Program-made: the position numbers and the translations under genes | NCBI GenBank assembly: GCA_012976225.1 | Contig: JAAVVG010000005.1 | Coordinates: 806,001-870,000 of the forward strand | DNA from: Golubevia sp. BC0850 | Lineage: Eukaryota; Basidiomycota; Exobasidiomycetes; Golubeviales; Golubeviaceae | Length of the DNA: 64,000 nucleotides | Direction of reading: 5' to 3' | Part shown: in pieces, positions 23,105 to 33,241 of the stretch | Layout of the letters: every line of letters begins with the position of its first letter | Numbering within the stretch: position 1 is the first letter of the stretch | The notes under the pieces: generated by a model | What the model was told of the DNA's origin: nothing | Databases searched by the model: none | The model's input: the letters and a program-made list of their open reading frames with translations, nothing else

Positions 23105-26100
23105 ATGCAAAACTCTACGCCCAGTGGACCATCAGGAGATGGTTCAGGTAGATCTTTACCGAATTCACTTTTAATCTGCTGCGCCATTGCATCGATCTTT
23201 TCCACTCTTTACTCTTTCTACACCATCAACGCACAATTAAGGAATTATAGGAAACCAATCTTACAGAGGCATGTAGTCAGATTATTATTAATGGTTCCAC
23301 TTTATTCAATAGCTTCTTTAATTTCTCTCTTTTCTCTTCAAGCAGCTTTCTTGATCGATTTGACAAGAGATCTTTATGAAGCTTTCGTCATTTATAGTTT
23401 CTTCACTTTGTTAGTAGAATACTTAGGTGGTGAAAGATCCATCTTGATTTTACTTCATGGAAGAGATCCAATCAATCATTTGTGGCCTTTGAATCACTTT
23501 TTGGGGAAATTGGATCCTAGTGATCCTTTCACTTTACTCGCTATCAAGAGAGGCGTCCTTCGTGAGTCGAATTGTTGCTTGCTTACAGAAATGACTTAGA
23601 TATCTTATTAATATCTTGATATGCAGTCTTAACTCTTCTCTTCTCTTCCCTTCCCTTCGTCTCCTTCCCACTTCTCAGAATACGTCCAACTCAAACCAAT
23701 TCTAGCAGGTTTAACAGTGATCCTAAAATTCGCAGGAAAGTACGAAGATGGTAAATTCGCAACAGACAACGGTTATACCTACATTTCCTTCCTCTACAAC
23801 CTAAGTGTTTTCATTTCTCTCTATTCTCTGGGACTTCTATGGTCCTGTCTCTCCTTCGATCTCGCCTCTTTCCGAGTCACCTCAAAATTCCTCTGTATAA
23901 AAGGGATCATTTTCTTTTCTTTTTGGCAATCTTTAGTTTTCTCCTTCATGGTTTCACCTCTCCATTGGATCACCTCTTTAGGACCAGTTCAAGATCCAGA
24001 TTACATCTCTTTAGCTCTACAAGATGCTAGCGTTTGTTTTGAAATGGTGATTTTCGCTTTATGGCATGCAGAAGCTTTCAGTTGGAAAGATTATGTGGAG
24101 AAATATGGTGGGAAATATCAGGCTAGAGTTCCAGTGGTTTATGCCATTAGAGATGTGATTGGTGGAAAAGACGTTTGGTTTGATTCGATTACTACTATTA
24201 GAGGTAAAGGTTATGATTATAGATTGTTTGAACCTTCTGAAGGTGTAGTTCATGCTGTGAGTTCACTGAGTTTCAAATGGAGAAATTGAATCCTCGATCC
24301 TTTCTTTCGTTTCTTGATTGACACAGTGACACTAACCTTGAATCGATCTGCCTCCCCTTTCTTCTCGGCGTCTCAATAGGACCTAGCTCGTAAACGAAGA
24401 TCCCAAGCTGGATTGAGATACTCAGCAGGAGGAGAGTCGAAATATTGGTTACCGCAAAGGACTACGCCTAATAACAACACCATCTATCCTTCAAGTACTA
24501 AAGGTCCAATCTCAATGATCAGAAAATACATCAACGAGAAAAGAGTCGAACAAGGTGGTTATGCTCCACTTTTGAAAGATGAAGTTGATGAAGTAGTTCA
24601 CATAGATCCTGAATTAATCGAAAGGGAAAGAGAAAGAAGAAGGTTAGCTGAACAAGACAATGAGGATGAAGCAGAGGCTTCTCATCATAATCACAAGAAA
24701 GGAAGTGATTATGGATCTGTTCAGAATGGTGATTTAGAAAGAGGTGATGAACATGAACATCAAGACTCCATCTCTACCAAATTCATCATTGGGGCTAAGA
24801 AGGTTTTGAGATTTTGGCCAGGTTCAACTGATTATTTGACGGCTGAATATCTGGATGAAGACTCTCCTGCAAGTTTACATTTCGATGATCCTCTTTCAGA
24901 AGAGATGAATGGAGGAACTCAAAATCAGAGTGCCAAAGCTTTCGATCGAACAGCTTCTGGTGGAGATGAAATGGAAACTGAGAAACTTTATGATTTAGCT
25001 AGGAAAGTAGGGGAACATGGAGATTATAATTATCCTAACGTTGATTTGACTAAAGAAGAAATGAGGAGAAAGAACTGGGAAGACGATCAGGCGATTTTGG
25101 ATAGGTGGAAAGTGGATGGAAAGAAGGGGAAGAAAACCAAAGAGAGTAAAAAAGTCAAAGGGAAAGGGAAAGGAAAGGGTAAAGAAAGGTTAGCTGAAGA
25201 AGGTCTGATCGAAAGTGACGAAGGTGGGGATGAAAATGAAAGCTCTGAAGAAGAAGAAACTAGATCTAAGATCAAAAGGAATTGGAATGCTTGGGCTGAT
25301 GAAGAAGAAAGGTTAGAGGATGAAAGAGAAGGCGGAAAGTCACCCAAGGCTTCAAAAGCGAAAGGCAAAGGGAAAGAAAAAGCAAAAGCCAATTCAAGAC
25401 CTACTTCTCCAACTCAAATCCGATCTCCAATCAGCAAACAAGAAACTGATAATCCAAAGAACTCTCCTTCAGCTCAGCATTTAACAAGTGGGGCAGTAGA
25501 TTTGGTGATTGAAGACTTTTCGGCAGAAGAACGGGAGAGAGTATTAGAGAGAAGAAGAGGAGATCCTGCTATGAGAGCTGGAAAGAAAACTCGGATTTTT
25601 AGGAGAATCTGGAAAGATGAGGATGGTAAAGAAAGAGAAGAAGAGGTCGAAGAGGAAATTGGTGAAGAAGGGAAGAGAGAGGATTTACAAAATTTGGTTA
25701 AAGAGACTAAGAAATCGGCTGAGAAAGGTAAAGAAGCTGCTGAGATTTCCAACAGTGCTTTGCCGAATGAAATTGATTCTCAAGGTCATACTGCTGTCGA
25801 AGGCGGAAAGGAGGGAGAGGTGAAAGAAGGAAAAGACTCTAAAAAAGAGGCAGAAGGAAGTCACAGTCAAAGGAAGTACGTGGAAATCACTCATGAAAGG
25901 ATGAAGAACGATATAGAAGAAGCTGATCAAAAGGAAGAAGACTTGGAACAAAAACAGCAACAGGAAGATCAAGATCAGAACCAACAGCAAGTAGAACCTT
26001 CTAAAGGAGGATTGAGTTCTTCTGGAGCTGATCAAGAGTTGAAACCCTCTAGTCCAGAGAAAGATCAGACTCTGAGAGGGGAAATTGAAACAGCTGAGGT

Positions 26101-26263
26101 CGGAAAAGAAAGGAAGGTTGCTAGAGAGGTTAAGGTTGAAGAAGCCATGAAGGACTTCGGAAATTCGAATTCTCAGGTCAAGACAGAGGCTTCAACTGGA
26201 GGTTCTAATGTCGATGGGAGCGGTAAAAAGAAAAGGAAGAAAGGAAAAGGGAAACGTAAATAG
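23105..26263 (+). CDS. TMEM184 / organic solute transporter alpha-like membrane protein
   Basis: Three exons: 23105-23561, 23679-24256, 24380-26263; 972 residues. The first 345 residues carry about seven membrane spans of the solute-transporter-alpha (TMEM184, DUF300) family, with conserved blocks SLISLFSLQAAFLID, YEAFVIYSFFTLLVEYLGG, QYVQLKPILAGLTVILK, YTYISFLYNLSVFISLY and FLCIKGIIFFSFWQSL. Yeast and animal relatives sit in vacuolar, endosomal or plasma membranes; no substrate can be inferred. The remaining about 620 residues form a very long cytosolic tail dominated by Lys, Glu and Asp, ending in a Lys-rich stretch (KKKRKKGKGKRK). The core is as expected for the family; the tail is much longer than in the relatives I know. 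Confidence 0.9.
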
Positions 26264-26624
26264 GGAGGGACAAAATTCCTTCAGACTGACTCGTAGATAA
26301 TTGGTTCTTCTCACTTGTTTCTCGTTCTTTTCAATCTTTGTCAATTTTTTCTAGCAGCGTCGGTTACGAACAATGTTCAATGTAGTCTGGCTTCCAATTT
26401 TTGAAATGGTGATACAAGTCAATTCTATAAATTTGAAGGGAAGGAGGCTAAACTAATTGACCGGTGACTATCGAATGCTTTCTCGCTTGGATCAAATTAC
26501 ATGAAGAAGTGTCTAGATTAGGCCTACAAAGGATGAGAGAGTCAAAACGTCAAACAGAGAGAATGAGATACAAGAGTACGAAAAATTAATAAATGGATCC
26601 CTGCGAGGTTCGAGCCCTTCGAAT
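26264..26624. other. Convergent intergenic, TMEM184-like and Cid1-like genes
   Basis: About 360 bases containing the 3' UTRs of two convergent genes. A GGTTCGAGCCC word near 26606 resembles a tRNA B box but lacks an A box and an acceptor stem at a proper distance. Nothing else seen. Confidence 0.55.
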
Positions 26625-29600
26625 CTATTGAGTTTCCCTCGAGGAACCTTCAGGCGTAGTTTCTTGTTGTTGAAGAGAGAAGGAAGAAGCGATAGGTCGT
26701 GGATCGGTCGAATCCCCCTTGGGAGTCAAAACATCATCTTCGTTTGGGATTGTCATCTCGATTTGAGAAATGGTTTGATCATAGTCTTCGTCTTGTTGCT
26801 GTTCTCCCTGGAATGCTTGACTTTGAGGTTGTAAAGCTATCGGCGACATCGATGGAGGAGGGTAACCAGACATCGTATCGAAAGTGTGATTTCTGGGAGA
26901 GTCTTCTTCCTCTCCTTCGGGAGATGAGTAACCCATCTCTTCTGAATCATCCAGTTGAAAAGGCTCGTGATCTGACTGTCGGTTTCCATAGTTGGAAGCT
27001 CCATTCGGCAACGACTTGACTGAACCTCCTCCTCCTCGTTTCTTCTGCTTCCTGATTTCGGGAGCTATTGACTCTCCGTAACCCGTCGGTCCTCCAGGGT
27101 AAATTGGCATGACGTTCCAAGGAGGTTGGTTTGAGTAGTAAGGCGTGTATTGTTGGTAGACTTGCTGGTTTTGATGATCGTAAGACGAGCTTTGAGAGGT
27201 AGGTGATTGTCTTCCTACGGAGACGCTACTTTGTTCCAATGAAGACGGATAGTACTCTGGGTACGAATACTGTTGCGAGTAGGATCCATAAGCCGTTTGA
27301 GAGGGAAGAGGGCACCCATACTGAGCTTGAGCTCTAGCAGTTACTGCACTTTCTCTAGCGGATTCGGCCTGTTGATCTCCTGCGTCGTCCTTGGCCTTGA
27401 CCGGAGTAGAGGCGGACGTTCCAGCCTCTGATCGTCTCGGAGCGGATTCTTCTTGTGCGGACGACCTAGGAAGCGACTTCGACCTGTTGAGGGTTTCTGA
27501 GAAAGATCGGCTTGTCCTGGCACCTCCCATCTCGTTTCCGTTGAGAGGTCCCATGGTTGCATTGACGGAAGGAGAATGAGGGTGCAAACGGAAGCTCTCA
27601 CTTCCGAAAGAGATCTCCGAACCGAAAGCAAAGGCTTCTCCGACTCCGTTCGAACCTCCAAGACCTCGAGGGACAGCGGGGCTGAAAGAGGGAGAACTCC
27701 TGGCAGAACTTGCCGTGATTCCATTGGAGGGCTGAGAAGTGGAATGAGTTGTCTCGAAAGCAGATACATTCGTCGCCTCCCCACTTTCACTTCTAGTCGA
27801 AGACATCAAAGCTTCGTGGGGATGATGAGAAGCTGCTCTTCCACCTTGGTAGCCACCAGTCTTTCCAGCTCTAGCTCTTCCTCTAGTCGAAGGTCTTGGG
27901 CTCAGACCATTGTTCTGAGAGAGAGGAGCTAGCATGGCAGCGCTAGGTAGATTCCTTTGGACCTGGCCGAGATCTCTAGCTCCGAGTCCCCTCGCCATCT
28001 CCTCGAAGGCGAAGCTTCCAGCCAAGCCACGAGCGTTGTGACCATCGTAACGACGAGGCACGTCGTGAACATCTCTGTAGGATCGATTGTCACCTCCGAA
28101 AGTGGGAGGATACCTCGGAGTTCGGACAGGCGTGTCGGGAGCTCGAGTAATGATGTCCTCGCGTTCCTCACAGAGCTCAGCTAGAGCAGTAGAGACTCTG
28201 ACGTTCTTGTTGAGAAGGATCCTGACAGCTCTCATAAATTCACCTCGAATCGTGTAGAGACCATCCTTGGTGACTGTTCGTGAGACGTTGTAGCCAAGTT
28301 GGAATGGATCTTCGATGCAAAGCTAGAAAGAGAGAGAGAGAAGAGTCAGTCAGCTTTCCTTTTTTGACTAGCTCTCGATCGTTCTCGAAATTCGAATGTG
28401 CGACTCACCTCTGCAGTCCACTGGTGGCCGTCTTTGGGAATAACACCGCCGTCAGTCCTGATGCTGATCACATCTCTAGAATAAGGGAACTCTTTGGCGA
28501 AGTACCTGAAGAAGTCGATCAGAAGCTCGCCTACATTCTCTGCATTTTGAGAGCTCCATTCCTGCCTGAGAGTTGCGACGTCGTCGTAGAAGTAGATGTT
28601 ATGGCCGTTGAGCTCGACCTCTTCCGGAGCGAGATTGCGAGTTGGAGGGACTCTTTGGAGGTTAGGAAGAACAGCTGGTTCTGCGAAGGGAAAGAGAATG
28701 AATCTACAGTCAGCATCTTATCGTCAGTGTTGAAGCCGAATTATCAAATTCAAATGCTCACTTTTGACCTGAGTCAGGAAGAAAAGCACCATCAAGGTAT
28801 AGCCGTAAGAAGAGAGAGTTCCAGTGTATGGAGAATTGAGCTTTCTTCTCTTGGTCCAAACCTTGAGGAACAGCACCAGAGTTCTAAGACGAGGTGGATC
28901 GACCATCGCATAGCTCAGAAGTAACCGAGTGTTCTCCAAAGCCAGTCGATTCTCGAATCCAATGTCGCAAGATATCTCGTAAGGTAGCTCGTTCGTCGGA
29001 GGTCTGCTGATCTTGATGATCGGAATCCTGGCTTTTGGTAGAGGCATAACGTTGAAGTCCGTTTCCTCTCTGATGAGTTGACCTAGAATGTCGACCAGCT
29101 CCGAGGCAGTTCTAATCTCTGGACTTGGCAAAGATGAGGAAGAAGAGGTGACCTCACTGTCGTTCTCTTTCTCCTTTCCTTTCCCTGCAACAGGTGAAGC
29201 AGCTGCGTTCTTGCTGATAAGACAGCACAAATCCATGTCTATTTGGGAGAGAGTAGAAGGCAGAAATCGTCGAGGTCAGGACAGTGACTTGAGAAAGAGA
29301 CCGAAGCGTTCGAAACTCACCTGAATTCCGTAAAGCAAAACCATTCGCCATACTACCAAAAGCCAACAACTTGGCTCCAGGACTGACCTTGCCAGCCAAT
29401 CTCTCCAACTGCCTCCTAGTAGCTTCCTTGATTCTATACTCTTCTTCAGTTGGAAGAATAGGACCTAGAAATGCAATGATGCAAGACGTCAACTCAGAGG
29501 TATGTCGTTCGTAATTCGGTGGATGATGATGAGTACCGGAGAAGGCAGGAGGATGTTGAGGAACATAAGAAGTTGAATTTGAAGAATGAGAAAGAGAGTG

Positions 29601-31178
29601 AGAATTGTTGGAATTGCCTCCGAAGCCGTTTGGAGAATTGTAATGCTGATGGTTGCTGTTGCTGTTGTTGTGATAAGTTGAAGAATAGTTTCCATTTCCA
29701 CCGAAAGAAGCTCTCATTTGAGGGCTTCTAAGTGAGGTCGAATGAGATCCATAACCGGCATTGACCAGATTGAGATGAAGGTTTTGAGCTCCTCCCTCGG
29801 CCATCATGCTGGAGTGAAGACCCGAATGAGCTCTTCCTCTGAAGTTCGATCCGCCAGGACTAGCTAAGCTGGAAGGCGATCCGCCGACGCTTCCTCCCCC
29901 TGGGAGAGATGCAGCCCGACCAGAAATTCCAGCTCCTCCATTGTGTCCAGCCATCCCCGCCCCTTGGTTTCCTAGGTAGAAAGGATAGATAGGCTCTCCT
30001 GCGGCGTTCGTTGTCTGATACGCCGCAGCTTCAGCTACGGCCTCAGCAGCTCCAGCTGGAGATCCAGCAGAGGTTGCTAATGCTGCTATCATAGCAGGAC
30101 TGAGACCCGCCAGAGACGGAAAGGCAGTAGCAGGAATTGAATTGAAGTGAATGGGAGAGGCAGCCATCGGTAGAGGAGGTAGGGAAGGAGATCTAGAGCT
30201 GTTCTTTCCTCCAGGTTGAAAGGAGGAATGCGGCAGTTCTAGTGATTGATTGGTGGCTTGAGGGTAGAAAGGAACGCTCGTGTTCTGCGATTGATGAGAC
30301 GGAGGCATGGATTGAGGATGAGAGGAAGAGGAAGAAGCTGAGGAGGAAAGGGAAGGCTCTTGAGAGGTCGAGGTGGTCGTATTTCCAGTTGAAGGAGTGT
30401 TCATTGTTGCAGCAGTAGCTTGATCTCCTGCAATTGAACTGGAAGCGTCTGAAGAAGAGGTAGACCAGGTTCTGGAGGTTGGGATCTCACGTTGAATGCT
30501 TGACGATGGCATGGACTCTCGAGAATTCGAATCCGACTGCCGTGAAGACTTCATAGTAGCTGTTGATATGGAGGAAGAGGTCGATGTAGAAGAAGATGGC
30601 GCAGTAGAATCGAGGTTGGTTGAGGAAGAGGGAGGTTGGTTCTTGCTGACCCTAGAGCTCTTGCTGCTTGACTCCTCATTCCGATTGCTGTTCGTACTTC
30701 CAGAGCTGGTATTTCGACTAGTGATTCCCCCATTCTTTTTCCCATATCCAGCTTGACCACCTCCTCTACCACCCTTTGAGCTACTTGAAGAGTGACGCGG
30801 ACCTCCTTCAGGTTTCACGCTCTCTGACTTTTCCTTCTCCTTGCTCACCGACTTGGTCGAACCTTGATTGGATGAATCACTGACTTTCCTACTTCCACCT
30901 ACACCACCTGCACCACCTCCAGAAGCTGCGAGCTTGCTATTAGGAGCGCTGCTGCTATCATTGCTGTTTGAAGCGATGGTTGGTGCTACTACTGCTGGAT
31001 CCTTGGCTTTGTCCTTCTGTTTCTCCTTCACCTTCTCCGTACCAGATGATTGAGTCGCACTTTTGGAAGTTGAATTGGAATTAGAAGTGGAATTTGATTT
31101 AGAGGTAGAAGAGGTAGTAGTAGTAGTAAGCTTGTTGCTGTTTGTTGAGGGCTGCTGGTTATCTTTGGTAGCAGTCAT
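26625..31178 (-). CDS. Cid1-like noncanonical poly(A)/poly(U) polymerase
   Basis: Four exons: 31178-29321, 29238-28762, 28680-28409, 28322-26625; 1434 residues. Members add A or U tails to RNA 3' ends and so control RNA stability. Residues 1-560 are Ser/Asn/Thr/Gly-rich and disordered. The nucleotidyltransferase core starts near 565: GS motif FGSMANGFALRNS, metal-binding Asp620 and Asp622 in DMDLC, third Asp711 in EISCDIGFEN. The PAP-associated domain follows (ENVGELLIDFFRYFAKEFPY, about 840, and LCIEDPFQLGYNVSRTV at 870-886). The C-terminal 500 residues are again low-complexity with Tyr/Gln/Ser-rich patches. The catalytic triad is intact, so the enzyme should be active; nucleotide preference is open because Tyr880 stands where Cid1, as I recall it, has the His that reads uracil. 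The start is the first ATG of the open frame. Confidence 0.92.
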
Positions 31179-31721
31179 GATGAATCTGGCTTGAATGGAA
31201 TGTTGCAAGTAGTACTTGTACTTGGCCGATGACTTGAGTTGAAGCTACCTTCCCCTTTCTTTTCCTACCTATAGGAAGACTGAAGCTCTTTAGATCTGTT
31301 TCGAGAGCTGTGTGGGTTGAAGGCAGGCAAGAAAATATCCAATCGCGTCTCGAAGAGACAATTTACTCAAGTAATACATACTCAAAACACAAGCAATGTT
31401 CCGATACATTCCTTCGAAAATGGAGGACTTGACATCATTCAGAAAGCATCCCAGGATCAAGAAGGAGCAAGAGGCTTTCGAATCACTGACTTTCCCCTTG
31501 CTAACCTCACTCAGCCTTCTCCTCTCTCCATTCCGATCCAGTCTATCATTTTTCTACCAGATCAGCTTCTTTAATTCTTTAGTCTAAGTTAAGCCAGTTA
31601 ATCCCTTCCAAGTTCGAGCGAATCACTGTTTAGACAGACGCAGAAGCCTGGTTCGGTTTCGAGGCTGACCTGGTCCAGCCGACCATGCCTCGACTAACTT
31701 AGTCTCCTTCTTAATCTTGAG

Positions 31722-31729
31722 TATAAAAG
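31722..31729 (+). promoter_or_regulatory. TATA box of the orphan gene
   Basis: A perfect TATAAAAG, 140 bases upstream of the ATG at 31862. With start sites usually some tens of bases downstream, the leader would include the TC repeat and be roughly 80-100 nt. TATA boxes are rare in this window, which suggests strongly regulated or high expression. Confidence 0.7.
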
Positions 31730-31778
31730 AGCACTCCTTTTGCGCTCTAACTGTTCTTCCCTCCATCACAACAACTCT

Positions 31779-31803
31779 TCTCTCTCTCTCTCTCTCTCTC
31801 TCT
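31779..31803 (+). repeat. (TC)n microsatellite in the orphan gene leader
   Basis: About 12 uninterrupted TC units between the TATA box and the start codon, so probably within the 5' UTR or at the initiation region. Pyrimidine tracts at this place are typical of strong fungal promoters. Confidence 0.85.
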
Positions 31804-31861
31804 TATATCTCATACTTCCCTTCACTCAACCAACCAATCTACCAACTCCCAACTCACCATC

Positions 31862-32680
31862 ATGGCTTCAACCTCCACTGCTTCAAGTTCCCTAGCTGGT
31901 CTATCGAATTTACCATCCAGCTTGTACTCGAATGAGTCTCAACAATCATCGGAAGTCAAGATTCAAAAGAAGAACAAGCCTCTCACCTACCTGAATCTAC
32001 TATCCACTGAAAGAGCAAGTTCTTTGAGAACTCCATCCGTTTCTCAACGTCACAGAAGAGTTTCATCTCATAGATTTGTCTCTTCAACTCACTCTCATCA
32101 ATCTACTTTCACTCTCTCAAGAGCTCTCTCAATCTTATCCTTCACTCTATGTCTCTTCCTCCTCTTGATTCCATCAAATGTCGAAGCTTTAAGACCTCAC
32201 ACCAAGTTTTACGTCGTCAGGAAATCTAGCAACCTCGGATCAAATGGGATCAAGAAGCTAGAGAATGAAATCTTGAGGCTAAACGCTGGCAAGGAAGGGA
32301 AATCGTTCAGGTTCAGAATTGGTTTGGGAGACAGTAAAATTTCAAAGCCAACCATCGTCTCTGCTATCAACGAGGCCGTCGACAGTCTTCCGAACTTCGA
32401 AACAGAGATGAAAAACATGACTCTAGAGAGGGGAAACAGTCTGGATTGGTTTAATCTTGATGTCAACACGACTTCAACTCTCATCTCCCAGCCTATGCCA
32501 TCGTGCAGCATCAAGTTCCAAGATTACGCCTCCAATGCCCCTCTTCCAACTTCAATTCTTCAATCACCTTTTTCTTCAGCTCCAGCTCAAAATGAAAGAA
32601 GAGTGGCAGTGGGAGCTGGCCAGAGTAGATGGGCTGAAAGGGTCAAGAGCTTCGTCTTCTCTCCCAAGAGCGACCTCTGA
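31862..32680 (+). CDS. Orphan protein with one membrane segment, unknown function
   Basis: Single exon, 272 residues, starting in the context CACCATCATGG. I do not recognise the family. Residues 1-80 are Ser-rich and basic; residues about 84-106 form one strongly hydrophobic segment (LSILSFTLCLFLLLIPSNVEA) that could be an internal signal anchor or a signal peptide cleaved after VEA. The following region (about 107-270) is mixed, with a block FRFRIGLGDSKISKPTIVSA and two N-glycosylation sequons (NMT, NTT), fitting a luminal or extracellular domain. The clear TATA box, pyrimidine-rich leader and compact spacing support a real, expressed gene. It lies directly upstream of white collar 2 on the same strand. 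Confidence 0.7.
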   Translation: MASTSTASSSLAGLSNLPSSLYSNESQQSSEVKIQKKNKPLTYLNLLSTERASSLRTPSVSQRHRRVSSHRFVSSTHSHQSTFTLSRALSILSFTLCLFLLLIPSNVEALRPHTKFYVVRKSSNLGSNGIKKLENEILRLNAGKEGKSFRFRIGLGDSKISKPTIVSAINEAVDSLPNFETEMKNMTLERGNSLDWFNLDVNTTSTLISQPMPSCSIKFQDYASNAPLPTSILQSPFSSAPAQNERRVAVGAGQSRWAERVKSFVFSPKSDL

Positions 32681-33241
32681 ACAACATTCTCTGAGAAACA
32701 TTAGTAGATCCAATATTTTTGTAGCATACATATCTTTTTCTTTTTTTACTGCTGTCTTCTCCAACTCATGTATTTCTCAGTTCCAACCAAAAATACAATT
32801 TGCTGCATCTCTCTCTTCTTTCTCCACGTGGCGTTGCTGCTTGGACCCTGAAGGTTTAATGGACAAGAGTTTCTCTCTGCAGCATCCTCTCATCTTCGCG
32901 CTCTCTCTATTGAGCAGACCCAATCGCACTTCTGTTCACCTAAGAGCAAAGATCAGCTAGTCAAGCAACCTACCTTTAACAACGATAGGAAGTGTCCCTT
33001 TTGCTACCCTGCTTCGCTTCGCTTTGCTCTGCTCTCTCTCTCCTCTCTTTCCTCTCTTTCCTTATCATCATCTATCCTCTTTGGTTCCTTTAATCTTCAA
33101 GCCTGATATCAAATTCATCCGTCCCCTCAACTTCAAGCTTCTACCACCTTCTTCAACTTCAAATCCACTTAGTCTCTTTTTATTTAAGGGTCTTCAATCT
33201 CCTTCCTTCAATCTCAATTCACTGCCATCACCGGTCCCACC
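32681..33241. other. Intergenic: orphan gene 3' flank and WC-2 promoter
   Basis: About 560 bases. From about 33000 the plus strand is strongly pyrimidine-rich (TTCGCTTCGCTTTGCTCTGC, then CT/TTCC runs to about 33065) and ends CACCATGAA at the WC-2 start, which looks like a long CT-rich promoter and leader. No TATA box. Confidence 0.55.

Larger units (their letters stand above)
31179..31861. other. Divergent promoter region, Cid1-like gene / TATA-driven orphan gene
   Basis: About 680 bases between divergent starts. The right half holds a TATA box and a TC microsatellite belonging to the orphan gene (both listed separately). The left half shows no TATA box towards the Cid1-like gene. Short open frames on the plus strand here show no domain. 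Confidence 0.6.

Noticed and set aside
26580-26625. tRNA-like B box (GGTTCGAGCCC)
   Set aside because: No A box at the right distance on either strand, no acceptor or anticodon stem; it lies at the 3' end of the Cid1-like gene.
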